Of a stretch of 64,000 nucleotides of DNA, positions 34,195 to 46,380 are shown in pieces (within the stretch, counting starts at the first letter, position 1; each line of letters opens with the position of its first letter). This DNA comes from Whalleya microplaca (Eukaryota > Ascomycota > Sordariomycetes > Xylariales > Xylariaceae), in NCBI GenBank assembly GCA_022497155.1, contig MU385716.1:1178001-1242000 (forward strand), read 5' to 3'. A model generated the notes under the pieces. The model was not told the origin of the DNA. It worked only from the letters and a program-made list of their open reading frames with translations, and did not search any database. The translations under genes and the position numbers were made by a program.

Positions 34195-37100
34195 GACCAG
34201 AATAATGGGGGAAACATGCATACGATCACGTTAGTTCTATGTTTCGTCCATCGTCAACCCTGCACCCATACAGCCATATTCCGTTCCAATATACGGAATA
34301 GAGTTAGCTCCCTTAGCGCCCTGAAGAAGATGACGGTTTGACGGAGCAAGTTTGATGGGTCGATGTAGTGTACATACAAATATACTGAGCAAGTGAGTGC
34401 GTCGAGGAAATACCAACACCGTAAAAGTTGTACGTGGAATACATGAGATACGGGGCGCGCACTAGCCTACAGTACATCAAATACAGTAAACTTCGCTTCG
34501 TCAGACACGGCCCTGTCTTGTTACGCTATATTCCCACAATTTCCCAATTCGGATGCGGGGCCCGATCCCCCCTGGCGCGTGTTGAAAACAGGCGGTGATG
34601 TCATCCTTGCGGTCCCTCCAGTTTCACCGTGCTAATAACAAGTCCCTGTCACCCTTTGAACTCTTTTTGTTCCCGCCCCGTCTTCCACCTTCATTAATCT
34701 GGCTACGGCCCAGTCGGTCGGGCTATCAGCTACAAATGCAGCCTGTGTCTTGTCATGGCAGCATAATGCTCATGATAGATTGATGGATAGGCTACCTTGG
34801 CTATCTACAGAGTGCTGTTGACTGCCATGTTTTTCTCTCTCCCATTGATTGCTTTGCTAGTCGCACATTCAAATGACGACGACGATCCTCTAAACACTAG
34901 CAAGTGTAATGTTGTGGACACGGTCGTATTTCTATGAGTTTGTCATTTGTCTCCTGACGAGACATTTTGCACATATTTTCCAGCGTCGAATCATTGCCCT
35001 CATGGGAAGGTATCCTAGCAAATCCTCATTTTGAGCCTGTCACCGGCCACAAACGGTTTTTTATTTTGTATTTCACCTTTCGGCCTCCTGCGATTTGACG
35101 GTAACTGGCAGCCCGCCGTTCCCCTTTTTTTCTTCCCCTTAATTATCCTACACTGTACAGTCTACGGAAGAATCTGTTCAGGTTCGGCGATCTTAAACTA
35201 GCTTCACAGTTATAATGACTACGTGGTCATGAATACCCTGATTGAGGGAAGTGAGGGTGTCAAATCTTAGGTACATACGTACTCCTCTGCTGGACACCAA
35301 AAAGCTGGGCGCAGTGACGACATAGAAACCATGCGAGACCTTTCACCGTAACTTGAAGCGTTTGAGAGGCTGATGTGTGGGTTACGCTCTTGTAACGGTG
35401 GCGCTGGTACTGTCGAAACGACGGCTGTCAGCCGCTGCGCCAACCCCACGGCTAACGAGACCCTTCTTCAGCCCCCTTTTATCGTCATATCTCGAATCTC
35501 CCCAGCTCCCTTCCTGCCTTCGCGATCTCCTGCTGTGTGCCACGGCCTGTGCGCATGCTGTGTTACATACTATAACATGCACCATTACCTAGCTGGTGAC
35601 ATCACATTGTAATTTAATCCCAAGACAGTGCAAGAGAAGCGACTGCCGTCGAACAGGACCCTGGATGTGGTCTGGCCCTTGGAGTTCGTAATTTCTTTTC
35701 TTCATGCCCGGCAAGTCTAGCAAGCAGGCCAGCCGCAAGTCGGCTTACATGCAAATGCTTGTTCCTGGAAGCGTGCCCGTGTGCCCGGCACACCACAGGA
35801 GCACAGACTTTGAAAACAAGAGAGCCGAAAGGGCGTAATCCGTAGGAGGCAGGTCTTCTCCACTGCATCTGGCTTGAACGTGTGCGTACCGTGCTAGCGG
35901 TACTATATGTACTAGTACGAACCACCTTTACGTAGTGCCTGCATTCCACCTGGTTTATGCTTTACGGGGCCTGCAAGTCCAGCTAGGTAGTGACGCAGCC
36001 ATCTGATTAGTGCCCGCTTGCTTTCCGAACCCCAATTTTTCGAAGGACCGAACTTCAATTTCGTCCAAGCCTCACCTACGCAGTAGAAGGTTGTTCTTCT
36101 GTTACTAGGTATATGTACTTTGTATGTAAAGCTGTAGATGCATGTGCTATCAAAACCTCGATATCCACCTTGCTGCCGCTTGCTACACGTCCCTATGACA
36201 AATTATCATCCAGTACGCAATACTGCCGATATAACTGGAGATAGTTGTCTAGCTACTAGCACGCAGCTACGCAGCTACGATAGTGGATAGAGTTATTAGT
36301 GACGGGAGTTGCTGCAGCAAGCAACCTTCACGATCAAAACCTGATGCATCTCATCGATTCCCACTACTGACACTTCCACTCTTCCACTTATTATTGCTAC
36401 CTATTTTCTCGTCCAAACAGAGCAGAAAGTGCTTCACCGACATACCTACATTCCTACATTATCTGCCTTGAAGTGCCGATCTCATGCTTCACAACGCTTG
36501 TCCGACTTACCCGACCAATCACGCAATAGAACGCAGATGTCCCTTCTTCTACGGCCTGTACAATGTAGGCTTTTAGTGCTGGATCGTCGCGCGTTGGAGC
36601 AGATAAGTCACGTTGTCGGGGCTTCTTCGCCTTGCCTTCTCCAATGCTAAACGCATCACGAGGGGACCTATTTATGCTTGCCACGTGCGGTTGCGCGGAT
36701 GCCTCGCCGTCTTTGCAGACATACACATACTAGTTATCCTCTACCACCTTAGCCACCTTATAGTAATGGGCGGGGCTCGGATTCCCGTAAGGCACTTTTA
36801 CACACTCCACTGACTTACTTGTCAGACGATAGCAGCCTAATATTGTCGAGTTCACACGAGGTTACCAAGCTTAGTCGATGTTTAGAACAGTAGGCGTACG
36901 GTCAGCCATCTCTTTTTGCATCTCCGCGCTTGAACTTCATCATTGGGCCACGAAGTTGAAAATAATCATGCGCTTGCTGTTGGAGAGGATGTTGGACGCG
37001 CTCCGAATGTGATGGACAGATCGACATGCTTCGCAAGTGCTGGAGCCAGTGACCAACTAACCAAGCAACCAACCGACGGTACTGCTATCTTTAAATCATG

Positions 37101-37649
37101 TAGGTCTATGGGATGTGAGAATCATTCGTTAGGTATTGTTCGATCAGACCCTTGGCTCCAGGTTCGGCCTTTTTCAATGCTAGCCCGCGCCGAGAAGTGG
37201 CAATCCACTATAGAGCCTCACTCTATACTCAATCTTGGTTCTCGAGCTTAGCTGGCTGATCTGCCGCAAGCCTGAACAAAATTTACCATTCGCGGTTAAA
37301 TTTCTCGCTGTATGGCAGTATCAGTGATTCCCCAAACATACATATTTACCGGGTTAAGGGGTAGGTATTAGATCCGAAAGGTGATGTGATGTATCAATCT
37401 TGGTCGCTAGTACAAGCTATCAAGCCATCATAAGCCCGAAGAATGTGAACGTCGAAGCATGTTCGGATTACTAACAAAATGTACACTGGATGTAGAGATA
37501 TGCTGACAAATTTCGACGCTTAGGAAGATCTCGATATAACTTTTCATTTGTTTCACCTTGTGCTACCACAAAACCCATCGATGCTGACGTTCTGATGCTT
37601 ATTTGACAACTGGAAAGAGATGGGTTTGACAATTGAGATGGTCTGCGCG

Positions 37650-38915
37650 AGGAAAGACTCGCCTTGCTAATCGAGCAAACAGCACAGCCAAAGTATGTGC
37701 TTCGTCTTGAACGTAACCACAAAGCCGCCACGTGGTTGACGGATACTATTAGAGTCGAGGCTGAAGATACCCAGGGAGACACCTTACATCCTCTCAACTG
37801 GGGTTGAGGGCCGTTGCCTCTTCGTACCGAGCGGTTCTCCGCCATCATTACACAACAGCTTAAACGGTCCCATAGCAATCGAATGTCAATTCACCACAAA
37901 AATCCTGTTTTGGTCTTATCTTAGCATGAAGCGTGATCAGAACGTGAGGCCACTGGCCGACACTACGGACGAACTTAGCGTGCTTTTATGACGGCATATG
38001 CGGCATCATCTCATCCATCACGGCAATATTGTCCTCAATTAGTCTGACGAGCCTCCGCGCCTTCGAACTATTGACTGCGGTGTATATCGCCACGTTTCTA
38101 CCTATCTCCTCGAAACCTCACTAGTTCAATTCGCGACAGAAGTGAACCACAAGCAGCGAAGACGAGAATAGGGGTTCGACCCAGAATAACTAAGCAGGCA
38201 AAACGATAACCATAGGGTACCTTGTGACTAGATGTACAGACGGATGATGCCGACGGCAAAATCTCAAAATACCTAAAGTAGAGCATCCCATACGAGATCG
38301 ATAGAAGGCTGCACGTTCCCACTCAGCTGGATATGTAGCCTATCTCAGTGATCTGTTTCGCCGCCATAGACCCACGGAAGAGGTACGCAACTCTAACCGT
38401 ACACCCAGAGACTTTTCTCAGAAGGCAAAGACTTGCTCTTGCTATAGGTACTCGCAGATATCGAGTTTGGCAATGCATCAACTATCGAACTCGCCGACGC
38501 CGAACCGACTACAGAGATCCTCAACGTTCGGATTCATTGTGGTGACGATGAGACAGTCGTATAAACACCTCAAGTCGCGACGTGATGCCAAGCGGAGACC
38601 CTGATACGATAATTTCTCGACTAGGCACCTCGTGCCCACGCGCTAGCACTCGTAGACGGCGTACCGTTTCGACAATTACGTCATGAAGCACCGCCTCATA
38701 TTTTCACGCCCACCGCGACGCCGAGTTTTGGGTTGAGGCCTAGCTGCTCGAGAACCTAGATGAGTTACTCGTGGGTTACGCTGACACGGTGCGAGATGAA
38801 ACTATCTTGGTAGTCCGCAGGTCTGGTTGTTCCGACATAGGAACACTGGAGTCTGACAAGAAACACGTGCAGTCCGGAAAGGTCATATACGAGTCGATCA
38901 TCAACACTTTGCTGT
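37650..38915 (+). pseudogene. Decayed coding traces, unidentified
   Basis: Three plus-strand segments read like protein but are broken. At 37650-37803 an open run of about 52 codons is bounded by TGA stops. At about 38429-38690 a frame containing DIEFGNASTIELADAEPTTE and later ALALVDGVPF carries several TAG, TAA and TGA stops. At about 38690-38920 another frame containing RDAEFWVEA, one TAG, then LLENLDELLVGYADTVRDE runs to a TGA. The last two are in different frames, implying an indel. I do not recognise the family. The first segment may be chance. Confidence 0.28.
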
Positions 38916-39331
38916 GAATATTCCATATTTTTAAACATGAAAAGATATATTTCAGGACGCAGTCTAAATCTATAAGGTCACAGTCCGGGCGTTATACAAG
39001 TGCAAAACCCGGAACAATCGAAATCTTCGCATATCGGCTTTAGGGGGAATGCTCCCACTTGGAGTATATCATCTCCAGCAACAACATATACCCTTTCGAT
39101 TTATATTCATGTTTAGCTATATACGGGAGGCAGGTCGTTCATTAAATACACACTTAGGACGACCAAAGAGCCCGGAGCTGTGGCGGAAAGGACTGTTTGT
39201 TATACAAATACTAGTGGAAGGTTCCGGAAATGACAGAGGCCCCTGTTATACACAAGTCACATCCACACGATGCTCCAAATTTGGAACGAATGATATCTTA
39301 AGAATATCAACGAAAGGCGTGGTCGGTTCAT

Positions 39332-41585
39332 TTAGAGCTTGAAACGCCTGTAACGGGGGATCGGGCTCGCAGGGTCAAACGATCGAGGCGCAGGTGCAGG
39401 TGCCGATGGAGGCTGGAAGGCTGCGTTGGGGTCACCAATGTCTCTGTTCGCCCAGAACGCATCGAGAGCCGCATTCACTTCGTCGAGCTCGCTGTATGGC
39501 TGCTGAAGCGCAAGCAATTGGACTTTGTCGATGATGGCCTGCTCGGAGAAGATGGCCGCCCGGGCAAGGAAGTCGGCACGGTCATAAGGCTGAGCCGCCC
39601 ACCTTGGATCCTCCGGGTCCCCGAAGTCAGTCGTCTCGTTGTACCCGAAGTTCTCGAGCTTCGTGACGTTGAACGCGGCCATCATGTCGTGATCCTCGTG
39701 AATCAAGTTGTGGCAATGGAACATATAAACACCGTTCCAGGGCGCGTAGCTATACACAAACCGGTGTTAGCAAGTGTCTACTTCAGACAATCTCAGAAGC
39801 TTCGACCCGAGAAATCTCACGAGTTGAATAGACAGGGGAATGAACGTACTGAGCCTCAACCACGACGGTCTCGCCGCGAGCCAACCACACCACGTCCTTA
39901 AGGGCGACGGCTTCGTAGGGTTCGACACCACGGTCGTTACCACTCCGCGCGAGCACCTTGAAATCCACCAAATGCACGTGGATCGGGTGGGTCCACCCAC
40001 CGGAGCCGTTCTCCAGTTCCCAGATCTCGACAGTGCCGCGGGGCACATTGGCAAGGACGCGATTGGCGGCGTCCGCGAAGCCCACGCCGTTAATGCGCCA
40101 CTCGCCATTGGTGCGGTGGAAGCGGAAGGAGTGATCGATGCCGTCGGTGGCGGGCGGGAAGGGCACCTCGCGCAGGGGGTCCGGGACGACCGAGGGGTCA
40201 TTCACGGGGTCCGCGCCCACGATGAAGCGCATGACCTTGTCGGTGTTCTCGAACTCATCGTCGACGGCGAGGTCGCCGACCTGCTGGTCGTTGCGCAGCT
40301 CGAGCGTCTCGCCCGCGAACGGCGCAAAGTCGAACACGATCTCCCAGCGCTCGGCCACCGACGAGATGAGCTGCGGCACCGTCACGGGCCGCTCGAGGAG
40401 ACCCGCGTCCGAGGCGATGACTTGGAAGGGCAGCTTGCCGTCGAGCTGGGAGGGCCGCACGAAGTGCAGGCCGAAGTTGCGCGAGGGGGACGAGTTCAAG
40501 AAGCGGAAACGATACTTGCGGGGCTGGACGTTGAAGACGGGCCATGGCTGGCCGTTCACGTGGATGGTGTCGCCCCAGACGCTCTCGTCTTCACCGAAGG
40601 TGGACTGGAGCGTGCCGTCTTGGTTGTAGAACTTGGAAGACAGGATCAGAGGGATGTCGAACTCGCCGTAGCCGGATGGAAGCCCGAGCGCATCATCAGC
40701 TTCGTCCGTTAGGATGTAAGCACCGGCTTGGCCAAAGTAGGCGTTCTCAGCGGTCTGGTGACTTCCAGTCAGTCTCGACTTGCAAATTTGTCTGCGTAAG
40801 TACTTACAATTCCCAAAGCATGATCATGGTACCACAGCAGACGAGCAGACTCGAAGTTGGGGTAGTAGTAATCTTTGAACTCGCCGGGAAACGTGAGATC
40901 TGCGGCCCAGCCATCGAAGGGGGCTCGCGAGGGTGAGCCGTGGAGATGAACCGAGTTCTGCATGTCGGCGTTGTTGATGAATCGGACTACGGTCTCCGTG
41001 CCTCGAGGAATAACGAAACTCGGGCCTGGGGATATCCCATCATAGCCGACCAGTCGTGCAGGGCTGAGATTTGGATAGACCTGCTGCTCGAACGGACGAA
41101 TCTCGATCTCAAAGTACCAAATATCTCTACCTGTCACGGGATTGACAATGATCCTCCAACTCGTTAACTTGGCTCGAGTAATGTCATGAACATTGCACTT
41201 ACTGTTTCGGCTGCGCTATCGGTGGTATTGGTAGAGGCACCCGGAAAATCAGAGGAAACTCTATTCCATTCAACGTTAGCTCTCTACAGTATCTGTGTTT
41301 CGCGGGGAGCCATTAGGGGTATAACAAGAGTGACCAAAGAACACGGCTCCAGAGTTAGACTCAGGGGCGGACTACTCCCTAAACGAACTGACACGGTAAT
41401 TAATATCAGGATGACTAACCTGGACTCTCCGAGTCTTTAGAGACAGTGATCTCGCCACGGTCATCTTCAACAATTTGAGATAGGGCAAGAGATTCCTCTG
41501 CGGGAATATGAGATTCGAAAGTTCTCTGTGCTAGTGAAGTTGCACAGAGACAAGCAAGTGCTAGATTGCTAGCTTTTGCTAACAT
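39332..41585 (-). CDS. Bilirubin-oxidase-type multicopper oxidase, secreted
   Basis: Exons are 41585-41420, 41260-41203, 41159-40808, 40754-39850 and 39749-39332; introns are 159, 43, 53 and 100 nt. The 632-aa product starts with a signal peptide (residues 1-20). All copper sites are visible: HLHG (H146, H148), WYHDHA (H185, H187), HPIHVH (448-453) and HCHNLIHEDHDM (505-516), with the type-1 Cys506 and axial Met516. Strong family signatures are IWYFEIEIRPFEQQVYPNLS, GYGEFDIPLIL and HVNGQPWPVFNVQPRKYRFRFL, close to Myrothecium bilirubin oxidase. It should oxidise phenolic or tetrapyrrole substrates with reduction of O2 to water. The second acceptor and the last donor were chosen because they restore family motifs. 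Exon 4 is much richer in G+C than its surroundings. Confidence 0.92.
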
Positions 41586-44343
41586 CTTCGATGAAAGGAG
41601 AACGAACTAGTGAGAATCAAATTATAGAGTAATGAACGGTTTGGCTCTTGCGGTCGTCGGTGAGGATGAAGCTGTGAAACCAACGATTATGACGAGGCCG
41701 TAGGCCTATTAAATAGAAAGACCATCTCACAACTTGATTGTCTTCCTAGCCGTCTTGAATCAAGGCATTGTTAGTATTGCGCAATTAGCAGCTGATAATT
41801 GCTAGCGAATATTCTCTTTCTCCTCGAAGCAGTATTCCATAACCTCCTCCGGGAGTATTCTCTCCGCTGCAGTATAAGATATTGATAATGTGGCCTCATT
41901 AACAGGTTACTTACAGGTTTCATACATGATATTCGGTTGGTAATTCATTTGACCGAGGCGAAGACGACACCTGACGATAGTTCTTAAGCATGGGATCGAA
42001 ACATCAGCCTAGCAAATTCCGTGATTTGGTTACGGCCCTATAGAGGAACAGAAGAGCTCTCGGTTGCCATCTTGAGTAATTCTTGCGCGACCCTTTTCAA
42101 GATGGACCCTAAACTATCGTGAAGTTAGACCATCTTGACATATTACGAATCATAGCGGCTCAACTCACAAGCAATGTGGACGATCGTTGCCGCGGAAGCA
42201 CGGTGTGGTTGAGATGCCAGCTCTAGCTCCAAAAAGGGGGCCAGAGGAAGCAAACTCGCACCGTAACAGCAAAGACAGCGCAGTCCAGAACAAACTTCAT
42301 CCTTTGCTGCCAAGAATCCGTGGCTCTTGGCAGGTATAAGTACTATCCTCGAGAAGGTCGATACTAGCGTCTAGACGCTACCCAACAGGTAGTATTAGTC
42401 ATATGGGTCACTGTCAACGTAAAACGTGGTATCAAATAACGTAGTATTTGCCTCCATAGCCTTGACAAGCGATAGGAATGGGGATGAGTAAGAAGCATGG
42501 GTAAAGACTAGAGAAACTAAGAAGTGCTTACATGAGAATTGGAAATTGACAGTCTCCAAATGTGATAGCCTTTCATATGGTCACAAACTGGGAACTAGGT
42601 CAAGGGGGCGTATGCTTGGCAAGCGCGGGCTCGGTGTAGTAGTTATGTTAGATATCGTGATGCCTAAATATGTACTTGCACGTGAAACTTCACAACCCTC
42701 CAAGCTAGAGACTGTATTGTTTCCCGTATCGGGAAAGGTGCTGCAGAGCATTGGCTACTATGTGGCTGGGCGGCGTAGACGAAACCTGCTGATACCGATA
42801 CATTGCGGCCGCTGCTTGATCATTGCCAGCGGAAGATAGGGATTTTTTGTGATATGGACCGCCTTCGACGCAGGAACCGCCTGAATGACGAGCGCCAAGT
42901 GAGTTCTGCCTTGCAGAGAACTGCTGCTACGGTAGTGCGTGCAGCCGTCACTGTAACCATACTTCTCCTCACATGAAAGCTATTAAAAGTTCCCCAGGTG
43001 CCAAGGGGGTGAGTAAGAAGTTTATCTAACGCTTATTTGATGGGACCTGGAGAGGCGGAACCCGGTGGCGTGGCGGGCGGACGTGTGCTCCCTACTGTTA
43101 TCTTGCCTTCGTGGACATAGCATGGCAACTTGCAGGGAAGGGCCCGGAGAAGAGTGGGATTGGCCTTGAGGTAGGCCAATGGGAGCCGGTGTTTCTAGCA
43201 TGAGATTTCCGCATACAGACGAGGCAACTCACTAGCGCCCCGGGCCGTTCCCGTCTAAGATCCGGCACCGGGGTTAAGAATTACCCCACAAGCGGTTGCT
43301 GACCTTAAAGGCGACAGGGCCGTCTTACACGGCTGCCAAATACGTCCACCTCATGTCACCTTAGGACAAAAGAAGGGTTGCACTCCGCCTCCACAACGAC
43401 ATACGTGCCTACACAGCGCAATGGCTACTAATACAACGTCTATACCGGACAGACCGGGAAGATGGTTCCTAACTTATGTACCTTCGCTCTTCGCTGCTCG
43501 GGTCCAAGATCTTGGATCGGAGACTTGATGATAAATGAACCAAGAAGATGAGCCAATCCCCCTGCAGCCTTGAAACATACAACCAGTTCTAGTGCGGGTT
43601 TACTCGCGTTCGGGCTCGCCAAGGGACCGGTCAACCCGGTAGGTAACTACGGTACTACTACACTATACGCGACCCTCCTAAATGAATTATCTTTAGCAAC
43701 GAACACGCAAGACGCGAAAAGTAAAAGAGCCAACCTAACATTTAACACTATGATGAACGTACCATCTAGAGGCCCAGCACGAAAATGACAGAACGTGGGG
43801 TCTTCATCACAGGAATCCTTACAATTCATTTTCCTTTTCTGGGGTTTCCATGCGTGACATCTCCATCGCACACATTTCCGCTTCCAGGCCAATATCCGTG
43901 CCCACCACGAGACTAAATTCTGTACAAGATCTTCACTAGGTATCCCATGGTCACTCTTTATGGACACCTGAACAGATAGTGGGTTCTGACGAACAAAAAG
44001 GACAAGGGTTATGGTCGAACGAGATCTCGAACGGTAAGCCGTCTCTTGGAAACTCATACGCCAAGTCTCTACGACGAGAATTTCTCACGATGGCTGCAAC
44101 TCTCTATTTGATATGAATCAAGATAGCTTGGATATGTATTCTTGGTAATATCGAAGAAATCATGACACGATTATAGCGGCGAGGGGCAAAGAAGGAAAGA
44201 AACTTGGGCTAGGGAAGAGATGAATATAATATTAGACCTCGCCGTAAGCCTAAGTTCAATTTGTTCTTCACAACTCCCACAGTCACGACAGCACCGCGCT
44301 CACTCCGATACTCGCTGAGCATCTCCATTATAAAGGATCCATC
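41586..44343. other. Divergent intergenic region
   Basis: 2.8 kb between the start codons of the oxidase (minus) and the secreted orphan (plus), so it should hold both promoters. A TATTTAA element on the minus strand at 41715-41709 lies about 125 bases above the oxidase ATG. A GC-rich interval at about 42840-43320 has short palindromes (for example an 8-bp ATTGGCCT/AGGCCAAT hairpin near 43.16 kb) but no supported gene. Confidence 0.4.
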
Positions 44344-46380
44344 ATGTCTCGTTTCTCCCTTCCCTCTCTGCTCACGCTGGGTCTTCAGCTTGCAAACATG
44401 GTTGTCAACACTATGGCACAAGACGCGCCCCTCTTCATCCAAGGAGCGTTGGAAGACGCCACCGCAACAGACGACACTTACAACACAGGTGGCACTATCT
44501 CCATCAACGGGTTCAATATGCAAGTGCCCAAGAATATGCTGGTCCAATTCCCCGCAGTGTATGTTCCTTGGAAAGACTTCGTTGAGGATAAGGACTCCAT
44601 GATCGGCTACGAAACGAATGTAAGTACTTAGTGCGCAGCTATCGGTAGCCTACCCAGTGCGATGAATTCGTTCCAATGCGACCCCATTGCCCCAGTGCGG
44701 ACTATACCCAGTGCGGACAAACATCTTGGTATCCTTAAGCAAGCAGTGTGCCCGATTCGGGCGGGAGGCAAATATGACTGGCCAAAGTACTTAAAAGATT
44801 ATGCTCCCTAGGTCATCGGCAACTTCATCAACGGACAGCCCATTGCGGCCCAGATCTTAACCTATGAGTTCTTCGAAGGTATGAGTAGCGGATTCATCGA
44901 GTCCATCGATTTTGCAGATGGCAGCATGAAGATCAGCAATGGACCAACCCTCCGAATCAGTGATCCAAACGCAGTGTTCTCTGTGGGCTTCACCGAGGCA
45001 CCCTTCTTCACCGCCGAGTACGTGTTCTGAAGTCTTATATGCTCTATTCCAACTTCTCTTGATAGCTATGCTTGCATATCTGAGGTGCTTCTACAGTCAA
45101 TACTCACGAGATGGCATAGAACTTCTGAAGTTGATGAAAAGGAGATTCACTAATTCCGGACTGTGTATAGTGACGAGAGTCCCAGCATCAGCTCCTTCTC
45201 AGGTTTCCCCATGTGTATTCCCCGTAACGCTACCGATCCTTTGTGCCCAGCTACCAACCGGCCCTTTCAGGGCTCGGGAACCTTGTAAGTAACCTAATAT
45301 CTAGAGAGTAATATGCTCACCTCCTTGATAGCTCCGTCTCAGATCCGCTTACGATGGCTCCTTTTCTTCCTGGTGATTTTGTAACCTTCATGGGCATCCG
45401 GCGTGGCGACGAGGTCATCTGCTTCAGCATCGTCGCTCAGAACGTCGAGATCACGACGCTTCAAGACCTTGTTTATATTCGTGTGGAGCTCGGACTAGTG
45501 GGAATCAGCAACTTCAACCCTAACGTGGAGCTTCGTGAATCTCGGGTAGGAAACCCTCAATCCCCTCGCAGCATATAGGGACTATTAGTTCCTAGTTTCA
45601 TGCTAAAGATGACATTAACATTTTCATAGATTACTGGATACACATCAAACCCCGCTGCGACCGTCGCCATATACGCCATGGACTACGATCCATGTACGGG
45701 AGCCGTCACGGACCGTATTGTTGCCGCCATCGGCCTACGAGGTGGACGCAATGAGCAAAACAAGTTCGAATGGCGTAGTGACATCTTCAGCGGCTACTCA
45801 CGGGAGTATCGCATAGTAGCAGAGATCAATGGAGTCCCCAAGACGCGGCCATCCAAGAACGGCTTTCTGGCTGGGACTTACGCACAGCCCGTCAACGTCT
45901 GGGTGCATGGCGAGCAAGCTATCCCCGGGACACCTCCCCCACCGTACGATTTTTCTCAAATGCCCTGGATAACCCAAGGAGTCGGCGTCGACGAGCTCGG
46001 TAACCTGTGGGGTCCCCTGGATCCTTTCCCTCAATCTGGCCTCTTGATTGACGCACCCGCGTGTGGTGCCGTATCCGCTGCAACGTTTCAGGGAAGCGAG
46101 ATTGATACTAACTGGGTTCCTTCTGGTAAGTAACTACAGATGAGTTGTGAGTGGCCCTGGATAGAACGCTGAGACATAGCCCGTAGCTACTCTCCTCAAT
46201 GGCACATTGCCCCTGAACTCAACTTCGATCGACACTAACGATACGATCACTACTCCCCCCACTACCGAAAACCCCCAAGTTAAGAAGCGCAATGTCCATG
46301 GACGATGGATGACAAGAGCTCGCGTTGATTCAAACACACTGCCCCAGGATAACCCGAACCTGGTCCAGGTAAATGCTTAG
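44344..46380 (+). CDS. Secreted protein of unknown function (six exons)
   Basis: Exons are 44344-44619, 44812-45017, 45171-45284, 45332-45545, 45630-46125 and 46187-46380; introns are 192, 153, 47, 84 and 61 nt, and all phases agree, giving 499 aa. A signal peptide covers about residues 1-25 (ending near NTMAQ). The mature part is acidic, with aromatic and Gly-rich segments such as NFINGQPIAAQILTYEFF and WITQGVGVDELGNLWGP, and no transmembrane anchor. A dibasic KKR site near the C terminus may be a kexin site. I do not know a characterised domain; related uncharacterised proteins probably exist in other filamentous fungi. Intron 2 could instead be two introns around a small exon, and the last acceptor could be the earlier ATAG, which would give a different short C terminus. 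Confidence 0.72.

Larger units (their letters stand above)
31662..39331. other. 7.7-kb stretch without an intact gene
   Basis: The left part (to about 32.4 kb) is GC-balanced and pyrimidine/purine-skewed, as expected for the promoter and leader of the SCOC gene. The middle holds simple repeats and many overlapping short frames without codon character. From about 37.5 kb to 38.9 kb there are stretches of protein-like translation broken by stops, listed separately. No rRNA, tRNA or mobile element ends were found. Confidence 0.4.

Noticed and set aside
37471..37878. 135-codon minus-strand frame
   Set aside because: Ser/Arg-rich with no motif; the opposite strand is at least as protein-like, so neither is annotated as an intact gene.
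38161..38190. GGGGTTCGACCC resembling a tRNA T-arm
   Set aside because: The flanking bases do not form a five-pair stem with a seven-base loop, and no acceptor, D or anticodon arms are found on either strand.
40544..40936. Long plus-strand frames overlapping the multicopper oxidase (also 39840-40712)
   Set aside because: They are antisense shadows of the GC-rich oxidase exon 4; the minus strand carries all copper motifs.
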